A DNA stretch of 64,000 nt from Chanos chanos (Eukaryota > Chordata > Actinopteri > Gonorynchiformes > Chanidae): the NCBI RefSeq assembly GCF_902362185.1, contig NC_044504.1, positions 25,365,841 to 25,429,840 on the forward strand. Reading direction: 5' to 3'. The notes under the pieces are model-generated. The model ran no database searches. It saw only the letters and a program-made list of their open reading frames with translations, and was not told where the DNA came from. Made by a program: the position numbers and the translations under genes. Shown piece after piece: positions 50,360 through 61,345 of this stretch (its first letter is position 1; each line of letters begins with the position of its first letter).

Positions 50360-50365
50360 TTTATT
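50360..50365 (-). terminator. Polyadenylation signal, phf11
   Basis: AATAAA on the minus strand about 300 bp after the phf11 stop. A plus-strand AATAAA lies a few bases away. Confidence 0.55.
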
Positions 50366-50662
50366 CAATAAAATAACATTTAAAAATTTACAAGTTACAA
50401 TAAAACTTTGAGGTGTTGTCAGTAAAATAATGTCAGTACTCTGTTTCAATATGTCAGTATTGCATAAATCCCAAATGAAGAAAAAGTACTTGTGAGATTA
50501 ACTTCTTCAAACGTAAAAAAATAAGCAGAACACAATAACAGCTGTCCTAACCAAAGTGACGTGGCAATGATGTCTTAGGGGTCTCCTCCTTGGCTCCTGG
50601 TGGCTAGGCACAGGACTTTTGTTGTATTTGAAAATGTTATCTTAGGACTGTTTGTGGTTGTC

Positions 50663-52168
50663 CTAAGATCTTGGAGTTCTCTTTTCTCTGACAGCCATTC
50701 TCAGGGCCTCTCTGGCGTTCCTAAAAGCCTGGTGTTTCATCTGCAGCTCACGCTCATGATTCTCAAAGTCTGGAAGCAGCAAGATAGTCAACATGTCGCA
50801 ATTTAAAATGAACTAAGACTAGATTTAGATATATATATATATTGCATTTCATACCTTGTGCCAACTGAGTGATGATCTCATTGGACCTTCCGGATGCTTC
50901 CAGCAATTTTAAACACACGCTGTAATCTGTTTCAATCATGTTCATACAGATCACATGTTAAGAGCAGGGTAAGCATTATAGGGGCTCATTACAACTTTTA
51001 CCTCGGATGAGTTTTTAATTAAGCACTGTTTTTACCACCAGAAACATCATTTGTTGCAGTGACTTAAGACTAAGTGAAAACTTGTCATTCTTTTTCTTAA
51101 CAGTCAAGCACAAGCAGCATCTTTTACTCCTTCGTTTATACACTTACTACATACTGTCATATACACCTCTACTGAATAACATGTTACAGAAAACACACTG
51201 ACAATGACATTACATTCTGCCCTTAACTCCTTAACTCTACATGCACCAGGCTAACAATGCTGGCCTCCTATAGGTGAGTGCAAAAGTGACCATGGGTGAT
51301 GCACATCCCCAAGGGAAAATGGCAAACTGCATTCCTTTGCACCCCAAAACACAAAATTCAAGGACACTGAGAATGGACTCCTCAGTCTTACCTTGTTGTG
51401 TGGCCTGTTGTGTCTGAATTCTGTCAGCCATGCTGCTGATGTGAGCCTGGAGTTTGGAGAAGATGGATGCAGTGGAGCCTGCTTCATTGCACCTGTTCCA
51501 GAACTCCTCCGCCACTGAACTTGAACATCCCTCCATTCCTTCCTCACCACCACCAGACTCCCCCGTAGCAGTCTGGGCAGGTGAGCTGGAGGTGTTGGGT
51601 GGTGTAGAAACACAGACAGTAGGCAGCGGTTGCGTTTCAGATGGAGGTTGGCTGTACCTACGTGGAGCTAAATCTCCAGGTGGGCCTGACGGACAGCTTG
51701 TACGGAGGCTGGAGCAGCTCTGGGACCTCGACGGACCTGACAAACTGACGGAGGTGGACAAACCTGTAGCTGCTGCAGGAGGGAAGGGGCCTGGCTGGGC
51801 AGGAGGGGCAGCAGTCATGGCATTTACACTCTTCTCTTGATCAGTCAAGTCCCCAACTGAACCAGAAACCAACCCAGGAAAAGAGGTTTGGCTTCGTGCT
51901 GGGCTTGACTCTTTCAGAAAGACAGGGAGAGGGAAAGTAAAGCACAGGAGAGAGAAAGAGAAATGAATTGAAGAGAAGAGAAGAGGAATAATAAGGGAAG
52001 AGAAAGAGAGCAAGAGTAAGAGATAGTGAGACAAAGACAGAGGAACAAAGTGTTAACCTTTATTGTATTCACATGTCGTTTGGCTGGACAAAATTACCAT
52101 TGCCCAGCAGTCATAATGAATAAGAACAAGCAGCATTTCAGGTAGAGAGAGAGAGAGAAAGAGAGAGT

Positions 52169-52205
<37 letters not shown>

Positions 52206-55200
52206 GGAGAAAGAAAATATATGACACCTACCTGATCCAGACTGTCCAGATTCCACACACACATTAACTGGCAGCAATAAACTCTGAGACTCAGCATCCT
52301 GAAAACACACAGAACCATTTCAAACGCTGGTAAAAAAAAAAAATCGAGCCAGCTCATTTAAACAATTTATTCTTATGTTTTCCACAAACATTCTTTATTT
52401 AAACATTTAAAACAGATGAGAATGGAATAAATCTGCAACAGGCCATATTGATAGAATTAGTTATAATATTTTTGTATTTTAGGAATGTTATTTCTAGAAT
52501 GTTACAATGAACGACAATGTGACAAAAGAAGAGTGTCAAAGACAAGAGAGAGAATACACACTAGGAACATACCATTCAATACCTCCAGGCAACAAGATTA
52601 ATACTTAGAACGGTGGAACTCACCGATTCAATATCTGTCTCATCACCATCACACTTAGGAGGAAGAGCATTGGCCGCTGAACAACAGGGACAAAAGAAAG
52701 AAACATGTTTCACGGTCTGGATGTTCAGATAACATCCATTAAACATTTGACGTCATCACTATCACCACTAACAATTTATAAAGAACCATTCCCATGGGAA
52801 ATCTGTTTAAACTTCATCCAATCGCTATAAAGGTTACAGACAAAGTACAGACAACAAAAAGATTGCTTGGATAAAGATATGAACCAAGTAGTTTTAACAA
52901 AGCTAACCTGCTGCAGAACCTCGCCCTACCGTGTGAACTTAATCACAAAAAGTTTCGATATTCTGCTTGTTTAGCAATCATTCAGCAGTCCTGAACTTTT
53001 ATGACATCTGTATACTATCTGTGGGTGTTTCCATGGCTTTTATTCTGGATTTATTTACCTGAGACAGATCCATTCGGCTCATTGTGGTTTATGCTGCATG
53101 AAACAGAAGGAAACTTTTCATACGATCAGATTGTTAAATGCTCCAGACCAACACAAAAATGCACTCTAACCTACTCACATCATAACTCACAAAATACAGT
53201 TAAAAACATGCAACCTACATTTACACTCTAAATAAAAATGACCAAAAAGGGCAGTGAAAAATTAAATGCTGAGGTAAAGAGTATTTTATGCTGAATAAAA
53301 TGAAAAAAGGAATTTCTTTTGAAATATTATAATTACTAAGAGAGAACATTTTTGTTTATAGTTGTGCCCTAAAAATGTTACAATGATTCAAGCCTGTAAA
53401 AATGATTTTTAAATCGAATCCAACAAGAAAACATGCATTAGTAAGTGGCTTTTTAAAGTTTATCAGCCATTTCTGGAAAGAATAAACATTTTTTAAAAAC
53501 AGACTGTCACTCATCCACAGGACAAAAGATTGCCTGTATTATTCTAATGAACCAAGCAGATGAACTCAAATTTGCTTACCTCACATTATCCAAATTTGGC
53601 AAAAGTATCGGCTGTTATGATAAGGATAAAAAATCATTAGAAAACCCTCTCCTGCTCAGTATGGAACTATTATAATGTTGAATTTTGTTTGTGTGTATGT
53701 GTTTCGGCTTTGACTCTACTGAAGGCCAGTCTGTCAGTGTGTATGTGTGTGCTCTGACCCTGGTGAATCTAGGCATAGACTGTGTTTGTAGCAACTGTTA
53801 CAGTAGAACCACGGTCTCCTTCTCTGCACCCTCCTATGGATTTGATACTGAGCACAAGCAGATTTGAACCTCCACCATCTTGTCATTAATGCGTTGTTAA
53901 CTGACCAATGACGCAGGTCTAAGAATTTGCTATTAGACAAATATTTTTCATGTTTTTTTCATCTGTGTGATACTACTGCATCACTGTTGTTTCTTTTTCT
54001 CAGTAGAGACAATGGGGAAGGAGTGGAGAATGACGTCATCACTATCACCACTAACAATTTATAAAGAACTATTCCCATGGGAAATCTGTTCAAACTTCAT
54101 CCAATTGCTATTAATGTTACAGACAAAGTACAGACAACAAAAAGATCACTTGGATAAAGATATGAATCAGGTAGTTTTAACAAAGCTAACCTGCTGCGCA
54201 ACCTCACCCCGCTGCGTGAACTTAATCACAGAAAGTTTTGATATTCTGCTTGTAGTTAATTAACTGTGTTAGTTAGAACATGCTCCTCCCCAATCCTGAG
54301 TTACACATGCTTTAACCTTTCATTCAACTGATTTTAACTTCAGCACCTCAGATTCTGTATTTATATTACTGTGCCTGTATTACCTCCATCCCCAGCTTTT
54401 GCAAAGCTATTTTGGCAAAATGAGAGAAAATAAAGAATCAAGAACCAAGAGTCAGTACATTCTGTGTGTTTGGCTTCTGTGTGTTGACTTCTCTAGGCTC
54501 AGTAGAGACAGACAAGTTTATTAAATGTGTCATATTGTGTTTGGGAACACTGTTGCATGAACTGAACTGGCTACCAGGCTTTAGTAGATCTGTCTCATCA
54601 AGTTAGTGTCGACAGATGTTTATTATTATTGTTATTATTATTATTATCATTAGTAGAAGTAGTAGTAGTAGTAGTGGTAGTATACTCACACCCTGCTGCT
54701 CTGTAGGTATGCTTTCTATGTCTGATTCAAGCGGGGCAAGATAGCCATCAGCATCACCGTGATCATCATCTAAACAGAAACACAGAAAAACCATAAACCT
54801 TCCATTTCACTTTCAATGGGAAGAAATGTTGTTCTCTGAAAAGGTAGAATGCTACTACCTGAGTCTAACATAATCTGAGACACCCTCCGCTTTCTTCCTC
54901 TGGAACTCCCTGCCTGTGATATCATATCCTGTCTGAAAAGGAAAGAGTCTTCATATTAGCGAGGTTGCATGGTGTGATCTTTTATGTAACTGAGATGAGA
55001 GGAAATAATGTGATAATAGGGTCAGATTCTCTTTTGTCTTTTTTGTAATTTTTGTTTTAAATCCGCCAAACAAAAGATGAGAATTATAAGACTTACTTGT
55101 TTGAAGTGGATTCATGCTGTAGTGAGAAAAAAAATAAATTGGTTCACTTATATTTTCTTCACTGTATAAAAATCAATTTAAACACTTTTACAACTTCTAA

Positions 55201-55597
55201 AATTCCATTCTAATTTTATATTGTCGTAACAGGTGGTTTTTCAGACACAAATTAAGTCTGGTCGGGAATTAAATTTCACCCTTCATGGATATTTGCCATT
55301 TAAAATTTATACTTTTGGACAAGTTTTAATCTGTGTCCACAAAACATGGGCCTGTGTTTACCATCTTAATATTGGTACTGTTAGTTACCTCATTCAAGAA
55401 TGGAACTACTAATATTCTCCTGATGTAAAAGCTCTCATTCTTCAGTTCATATTTTTTTCACTGAAAAAGTTTAACAGCAACCTTTGAAAAGCTGATGAAA
55501 CAAACCTGGATTGTACACAATACCTGAATTTGTGACACATTGACATATTTTATGTAAAGTGGAAGCTGCAGATTAATCTGTCAATTTAAAAATTTAT

Positions 55598-55630
<33 letters not shown>

Positions 55631-58341
55631 CACTTACTGACCCTTGGTGACATTTCTTCTTGAACACTGTCTCTCCTTGGCTTGTCACTCTGGTAAGAGG
55701 ACATGGGAGAGCATCCATTAACTGCATCTGTTATGAACCACCAATACCATGTTATTGTTAAGATGTTAAGATCTGGACACATTTGTCACAAAATTACATA
55801 TAAGCACTGATATAGCCATTACATTCACTAACCAGAGTAATTCACTCCAGTTTTAGTCAGGGAACTGGCAATTTTCAAACAATAGAAACCTTTTTTACCT
55901 GTTTTTTTCACAGACGAAGCATGTTTTGCACAGTACATCCTGAGGGTTGAAAACAGACAAATTATTCTGCAGTACAGACACAGAATGTGTGACAACATTT
56001 GAATGAACCAGGTTTGGCTATTCAGTGCTTACTTGAAAATGCCGTTCTTTGTGTCCTCCACAATTTCAGCCTTATCCTTCACAGCACATGGGAAATGATA
56101 GGATCGCGGACATCTATGGCACTCACAACCCGCTGTCGCTCCACTCCGCTTACAATAGAAACACTTCTGAAAAGACACACACACAGACACACACACATAC
56201 ACAGAGTAAGGTACAGTGATTTTGGGGGTCATGCCATCCTAAATCGGACAACATGAATATTATGTTTCAGAATCCGAGCACTTTCTCATTTAAACACAAA
56301 ATTAAATCTTAAGCACCATAATCTTAACACTGAACTTTATCAAACACTGATGAACCTCTACGATGGTCAAGCGTATGAGTTTTAAAAGAAACCGTATCAT
56401 TGTGAATGGTTGAGATTACAGGAGGACAACTACTCAACTCATAGATCAGGAAGAAAATCTAGAATCAGGAGAGCAGATTCTGGTAGTTTGTAGTTCACTT
56501 AAACACCAGTAGAAGCGCCATGGAAACTATGTGAACAATTATCATTTTTTTGCAATTGTTTTTGAAATATGAAGTTAAAACTTGGAGCTGCAAAATGATC
56601 TTCAGTCTTAGAAGCACATTCATGAAAAAACTGTGGACACAAAAGAGAATATCTCCTGGTAGGGAAAGATGACTTAATTTAAGGGACACGATCTGTTTGG
56701 GTGGCACTGTTCATTCAATAGATTTTGGACGCCTCCCCATGATTTGACCTTACCCATACATAGCCCCTATGGAAAATAGGATGTAGTTATTCTTGTTCCC
56801 ATCGGGGCTACACATGCCTCTGTGTGTAGATATACATATGTGTTCGTGACATACTAGTTTCTTTCCTCTCCTCTCTTCGCTCTTCACATCTTCCACAGTG
56901 AAGCCAAAAAGGTCATCAAAGTCTGGAGAGTTCTTACAATAAAGAGCGGATGCATAAAGCTGTCAAAGACAAAGACAGAAAACAATTAAATGTATGTTTA
57001 CCTAAAGGATGGCAGTGTTTTGTCAGGTTAAGAACATTACAAAGTTCAAATTCACTGAAAGCTTTCGAAACATTTAGCTCACTTAAACATCATTTTGGAC
57101 ACTTTTCCTACTCAAAACAGAATTTCTCAGAGGCTTGTCTACACTTGAAATTCCTCAGCTTCATATATCAAATTGAACAGCCTGGAGAGGAAACAAGTTT
57201 GGTCACCAGATGCTGAGATACTGGAGCATTATATCTTTGCTGTAGCTAGTAGAAACTGCTTGTCCGGGCTATTAAAATGGTTAATTAAAGCTCATTAAGC
57301 TCAGACATAGCAAGAGGATGAAGAGAGCACTATGAGTGTAAATAACCCTATCGTCACGGTGACACAGAGGCATGCCGGTAAGTTCCATAAGATGCTCAGA
57401 GTGGCTACTTATAACATTAATCCATTATCAGCCTGGCTCTAGCTCTCATGCTTGCATTTTATCCGCGTAAAATTAGGGAATTTAATGGTGTTTATCTCTT
57501 TAAAACAATGCGAATAGCTTTAAAATCATATAATAAAAATGTCAATGTAAAATTTTGAAGGCCCAATGTTTCAGTTGTGTCTATTTTTTTAATCACTGTA
57601 AACAAACCTGATCACTTTTTTTTTGCATTTTGTGTTCAGTTAATCAGTGAAATCTGAAAATGATAAGGATTACGCTACATTTCTATTAACACATAAAGCA
57701 ATGCTACACGACATTTCCTAATGGAAATTCTGAGGTCATTTTCAACTACACTAAGGGCTAAAACTGAACTTTTAGGAGAACTCCCGCTGGCTTGCCTGCT
57801 TTCTGACCAACATCAGGTGACGATGCTAAGTGGCCGGCAAGTTGTAGGGACAAATATTGTTAGTGTCTAGAGACCTGCCCAAACGACAGATCAGTCCTTT
57901 TTTACTGCCTCCACCACATTAACGTTTCAGGCTTTAGTTTTTGTTGGCATTTTATAAATTGTTTAAACCCATTTCCTAAATTGACCACATTTACGAAAAC
58001 TATCAACAAAAGGTTAAACATTATAAATGTGTCTATGATGGGATTTGCGGAAAACGCAGACCGTGTCAGCTATTTAACCAGTCAGTAACATAAATCCGTA
58101 TTGCTTATCACTGAAAACTGGCAGATTCATTCAATTCAGTAAATATTCATGCATTATCTGAGCAGAGGCTTTGATCGACAAAGAATTGATTATTTCCAGT
58201 GTTTGAAGGAGACGTCACCAGGCAGTTCTCATGAGCTGCGATGTCCTCCTTTGCTGACAGCTGTCCGGTCGTCTCGTCCTCCTCGGATGTCCTACAAAGC
58301 ACACAAAACAACTTTTTCAGAGAACTCTTATCCAACGCCAT
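50663..58341 (-). CDS. phf11: PHD finger protein 11
   Basis: Proposed exons in minus-strand order are 58341-58219, 56959-56855, 56166-56033, 55939-55899, 55727-55642, 55116-55097, 54932-54859, 54769-54690, 53113-53059, 52676-52624, 52298-52232, 51910-51392, 50926-50855 and 50769-50663. They sum to 1536 nt (511 residues; human PHF11 is about 331). The N-terminus is an extended PHD finger (residues about 10-130). It shows FCVLC, the IAAHENCL motif, RGKKLKCFYC spanning the exon 2-3 junction, GATAGCECHRCPRSYHFPC and MYCAKHA. A basic RGRKRR patch, an acidic stretch (DDDHGDADG), a long Ser/Pro-rich exon (about 280-452) and a helical C-terminus (EEFWNRCNEAGSTASIF onward) follow. PHF11 is a nuclear regulator linked to immune gene expression and DNA-end processing. 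Exon 5 needs the weak donor AGG|GTCAGT for frame; the stronger GTAAGT four bases on breaks it. Exon 9 is the least certain. PHF6 is excluded because only one ePHD is present. Confidence 0.88.
52138..52205. repeat. (GA)n microsatellite in a phf11 intron
   Basis: GA dinucleotide run with minor interruptions, between phf11 exons 11 and 12. Confidence 0.93.
52748..52970 (+). repeat. 223-bp direct repeat, copy A
   Basis: Begins TGACGTCATCACTATCACCA and ends ATATTCTGCTTGT. It is the same length and orientation as copy B, 1283 bp away, with scattered substitutions and no net length change. It lies in the intron between phf11 exons 9 and 10. No coding content or terminal inverted repeats were seen. 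Confidence 0.85.
54031..54253 (+). repeat. 223-bp direct repeat, copy B
   Basis: Counterpart of the repeat at 52748-52970, in the intron between phf11 exons 8 and 9. The two copies therefore bracket the small proposed exon 9. They could be two insertions of one short element, the ends of a larger insertion, or a segmental duplication; the roughly 1.06 kb between them shows no recognisable element genes. Confidence 0.85.
54618..54680. repeat. (TTA)n / (GTA)n trinucleotide repeat
   Basis: ATT units grade into AGT units just downstream of the phf11 exon 8 donor. Confidence 0.9.
55601..55631. repeat. (GA)n microsatellite
   Basis: GA tract directly downstream of the phf11 exon 5 donor, on the transcribed strand a CT tract. 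Confidence 0.92.
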
Positions 58342-58611
58342 GTCGTCGATGTCGCTTCGTAGTAAGCAGTTTACAGTTTCACTTTCGTTTCTTGCTCGAC
58401 AAGCCCAACAGAGACACTGGAGCCGAGGCCACCGGGGATTAAGTGTGAAATCTTTTCCCGCCACATAAAAATACAGCTAATTCGAACTGCTAACGTCTGA
58501 CTTCCGTATTCTACAGCCGGTATGCATGTGATGTCACAGTATAGGCAGGAGTCACTGCGGTTACACCCACTGAGTGGCACAAAAAAAAACTACAGAAGAC
58601 AGTTCAGAGTA
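58342..58611. promoter_or_regulatory. phf11 upstream region
   Basis: The 5' flank of phf11. An in-frame upstream ATG at 58464 would add about 41 residues, but the homologous start is at 58341. No TATA box was seen. Confidence 0.35.
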
Positions 58612-58760
58612 GGGTTGTGCATCTTTCCCTTTTAAGACGATCCGATACGTATCCAGATACTTGGGCTACGATACGATTCAGGGATGATATATTTTAATAC
58701 GGAGCGACTCAGTGCGATTCGATTCGGTGCGATACGATGCAATCTGATAGAGCTCTTAAC
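58612..58760 (+). mobile_element. GATACGAT-rich dispersed repeat (DNA transposon fragment)
   Basis: The segment begins TAGGGTTGTGCATC and is rich in CGATACG/GATTCG units (CCGATACGTATCCAG, GGTGCGATACGATGC). This is a recurrent teleost repeat usually attributed to non-autonomous hAT-type elements. Only one end is recognisable here. Confidence 0.45.
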
Positions 58761-59095
58761 ATTTGTTTAATGTAGACACTCATTTTCCATTATAAATGAA
58801 AATAAGCCAGTTCTATAAAAGTGGCATTGCTCACCTTCAAATAGATTTTTTCATAAAAGACCAGGGAATCCCAAGTATTTTTGTTACTTTATGGCACAGG
58901 AAAAATGGAAGGCAAATGTATCATTTCAGAATTACATGTCATTGTGTTTATTACTTTTCCAATAGACACTGACGAAATGTATGAACAAACAGACCTTACA
59001 AATGGCCAGACTTTTGTCCAATTTTCCTTTCCTCTTGTAAAATCCAAATGTCTTCCAAACTTTAGATTTTAGATTTGATGATGCACTGAAAACTT

Positions 59096-59394
59096 TAGGT
59101 TACTTGCGTAACCCTGGTTCTCTGAGTAGCATGAGTGAGTGTCTCACATTGGGGAACGCCCACAGCGTGACCTCATCAGAAGCTCCTATTACATTCTGCC
59201 AGCCAGGATTGGCTGGAGCTAAGTGCACCAGTGTCATGGGAGTGTGGAGACTCCCCCTTATAAAAAGAGCTTGAAACTGCCCTGCCAATCATTCAAAAAA
59301 TGCTCATCTCTTCCTCGCTACGAATGTGCAAGGACGGTGGCGTGGTGAGACACTCACTCTCTACTCAGAGAACCCGGGTTACGCAAGAAACCTA
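59096..59394. repeat. Inverted repeat at the end of the DIRS element
   Basis: A 52-bp arm (59096-59147, containing GCGTAACCCTGGTTCTCTGA) is repeated in inverse orientation at 59345-59394. About 200 bp separate the arms. GTTACGTAACCCTGGTTC-type arms are the usual termini and internal complementary regions of fish DIRS elements. Confidence 0.75.
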
Positions 59395-59501
59395 CAGTTC
59401 TCATTCGGAGCATTTGTTTTGTGTCTTACATTGGGAAATACTGACTCCCAGATTGCTGAGCAGATGTTACAAAGGGACCGACTGTCCCAAAATGAGTCTT
59501 G

Positions 59502-60636
59502 AGGCGCTTTCGCACCGGAGGAACTTTTCATAGTTCTTAGAACTGTTGGAGAAAGTACCCCCTTTTTGGCGTGTTCGCACCGCAGGAACTTAGAACGATT
59601 TTAGTTCTAAGAACGCCGTTTTGAGGGGCTTTTTTCGCCCCTACTTCAGGGTAGGTACTTTTGCAGCACAATAGGAACCTTGTGACGTAGGTGTACAGCC
59701 ATTGGTCCAGACGCAGGTATACGATGATTGCAACCGCCATTTTTAAAGATCCGTGCAAAATATAAAGTCTTAGAACGTATTTCATTTAGCTTTTGATATT
59801 CATGTCTCAAAATGTCTGGAATTGTAGGAGGAGGCACATGGTTTTTATGTTTTATTTTACCGGTATTTTATATCCCCCAACAATGACCATTTTGCAACGT
59901 CCAATGTATATTTGTACATTGAAGAGGTACCGTACACTCCGCTTCGGTAGGTGCTTGTGTGTCCGCTTGTGTGGCTGTGATCCGCATTTTAACCTAAAAT
60001 TAGAATGTGTTTATCCAGCTTACGATTTTAGGGCTGCGGCGGGGAAAAAGGGGGAAAAAAAAAACACGATGCCGCGAGCAAGGGTCAGGCACAAGTGCTA
60101 TGCTAGCACCCGAAAAGTACTATGCCCATCAAGTCATTCACTGCTACTGCGGTGGTAAATGCCTAAATGATTATGCATAAATGATTAAATGATTATAAAA
60201 ATGCATAAATGATTATTTTCTCCATTGGACTGGGTCTATCGCCATACAGTTTTATTTTTGTTAATGAGAAGGCAGTTATAGGTTATCTAATGTGCAATCA
60301 ATATTTCTGTCATTCAAATTCGATAAAACTCATTGCGTATACTGTAGTCTAGTTTGTCGATTTCTTTTGCCGCAGTAATGGTTCTTTTTTTCCTATTGGA
60401 GGTATTTAAAAAGTCATTAAATTTGTACTTCAAAATGTGCAGCTATCCTGGTTAGTCATAAACAACAGCTCTTAGCTGCTATACCGTCGGCCGGCTTACG
60501 TCACTTCAGCGTTCCTACTGGCGGTGCGAAAGCAAACAGAAAAAAGGCCCTAGAACGAATGTAGTTCTAGGGGAAGCTCCACAGGGGGTAGTTCCTATCG
60601 AATTAGACCCTAGAACTGTTCGGTGCGAAAGCGCCT
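59502..60636. mobile_element. Non-autonomous DNA transposon with 16-bp TIRs and TTG target duplication
   Basis: The left end AGGCGCTTTCGCACCG (59502) and the right end CGGTGCGAAAGCGCCT (to 60636) are perfect 16-bp inverted repeats. TTG occurs on both sides (59499-59501, 60637-60639). A second, imperfect GTTCGCACCGCAGGAACTTAG unit lies inside the left end. No transposase frame is visible in the 1135 bp. The 3-bp duplication fits the PIF/Harbinger superfamily, which usually prefers TWA. It is inserted in the recombinase-side 3' part of the DIRS element. Confidence 0.8.
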
Positions 60637-60649
60637 TTGCTGAGACTTA

Positions 60650-61345
60650 AGGCTGATTTATATTTCTGTGTAGGCTCTACGCAGAGCCTACGCCATAGCC
60701 TACATGAGTGGCCTATGCCGTTGTGAGCATTTATACCTCTGTATTGGTGTGTCTGCGTCGCTCTGTAACGAAACCTTCAAAATGCTAGTTTGTGGTGGGA
60801 TTTCTATGCCACTGTGTTGATTTCCTCGTGCATTACAAACGAAGGAAAAATGTTAAATAAAAAGTCAGAATTCAGTCCTTGCGCAGCAATATCCGTAAAA
60901 CAAGTTTTGCGTTCAAAAGAAGGACTAGTTTCTAAACTTTGGAGGACAAAAAAACAGAGCTCTCAAAATAACGAGCGTTCAGTTCGCCATTTTGCTGAGA
61001 ATTTTCAATTGCGACTGAAACTGAGTGGATCGTGTTGGAGTTGGAGCTAATAAATGTTGAATAACAGTAACTTTTACTGAAATTACTGCAACACAGACAA
61101 GAGAGAGGACATCGGAGGAGATGGTGTGTACGAATATTGAACTGGTTGAGCAGAAGGAGGGTGAAGCTACAAAGCGGACCAATCACAGTTGTTGTGGTCT
61201 GCTTCGACGCACGTCGCAGCGACATACAGTTACATTTATAGGGAGGTGCACATCAGGCTACGGCAAAGGCTACGGAAAGGGTATGCGGCTATGCAGAGCT
61301 TACGATGTACCTACAGCGTAGATTCGATGCAGAAGTATAAAGGCT
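60650..61345. mobile_element. Second non-autonomous DNA transposon (Harbinger-like MITE), TTA duplication
   Basis: The left end AGGCTGATTTATATTTCTG and the inverse of the right end, AGCCTTTATACTTCTG, are imperfect terminal inverted repeats. Subterminal GTAGGCTCTACGCAGAGCC and CTACG-rich motifs extend the similarity. TTA flanks both sides (60647-60649, 61346-61348). The 696 bp carry no transposase. TTA duplication with these ends is typical of PIF/Harbinger-type MITEs in fish. It lies only 13 bp from the neighbouring transposon. Confidence 0.75.

Noticed and set aside
52748-54253. LTR retrotransposon with the 223-bp repeats as LTRs
   Set aside because: The 1.06 kb between has no recognisable element genes, and the repeat ends lack a clear TG...CA structure.
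50663-58341. PHF6 instead of PHF11
   Set aside because: PHF6 has two extended PHD fingers; only one is present, and the flanking genes match the PHF11 neighbourhood.
59793-60158. 121-codon plus-strand frame in the TTG-flanked transposon
   Set aside because: No transposase motif and no similarity recognised; likely chance frame in a non-autonomous element.
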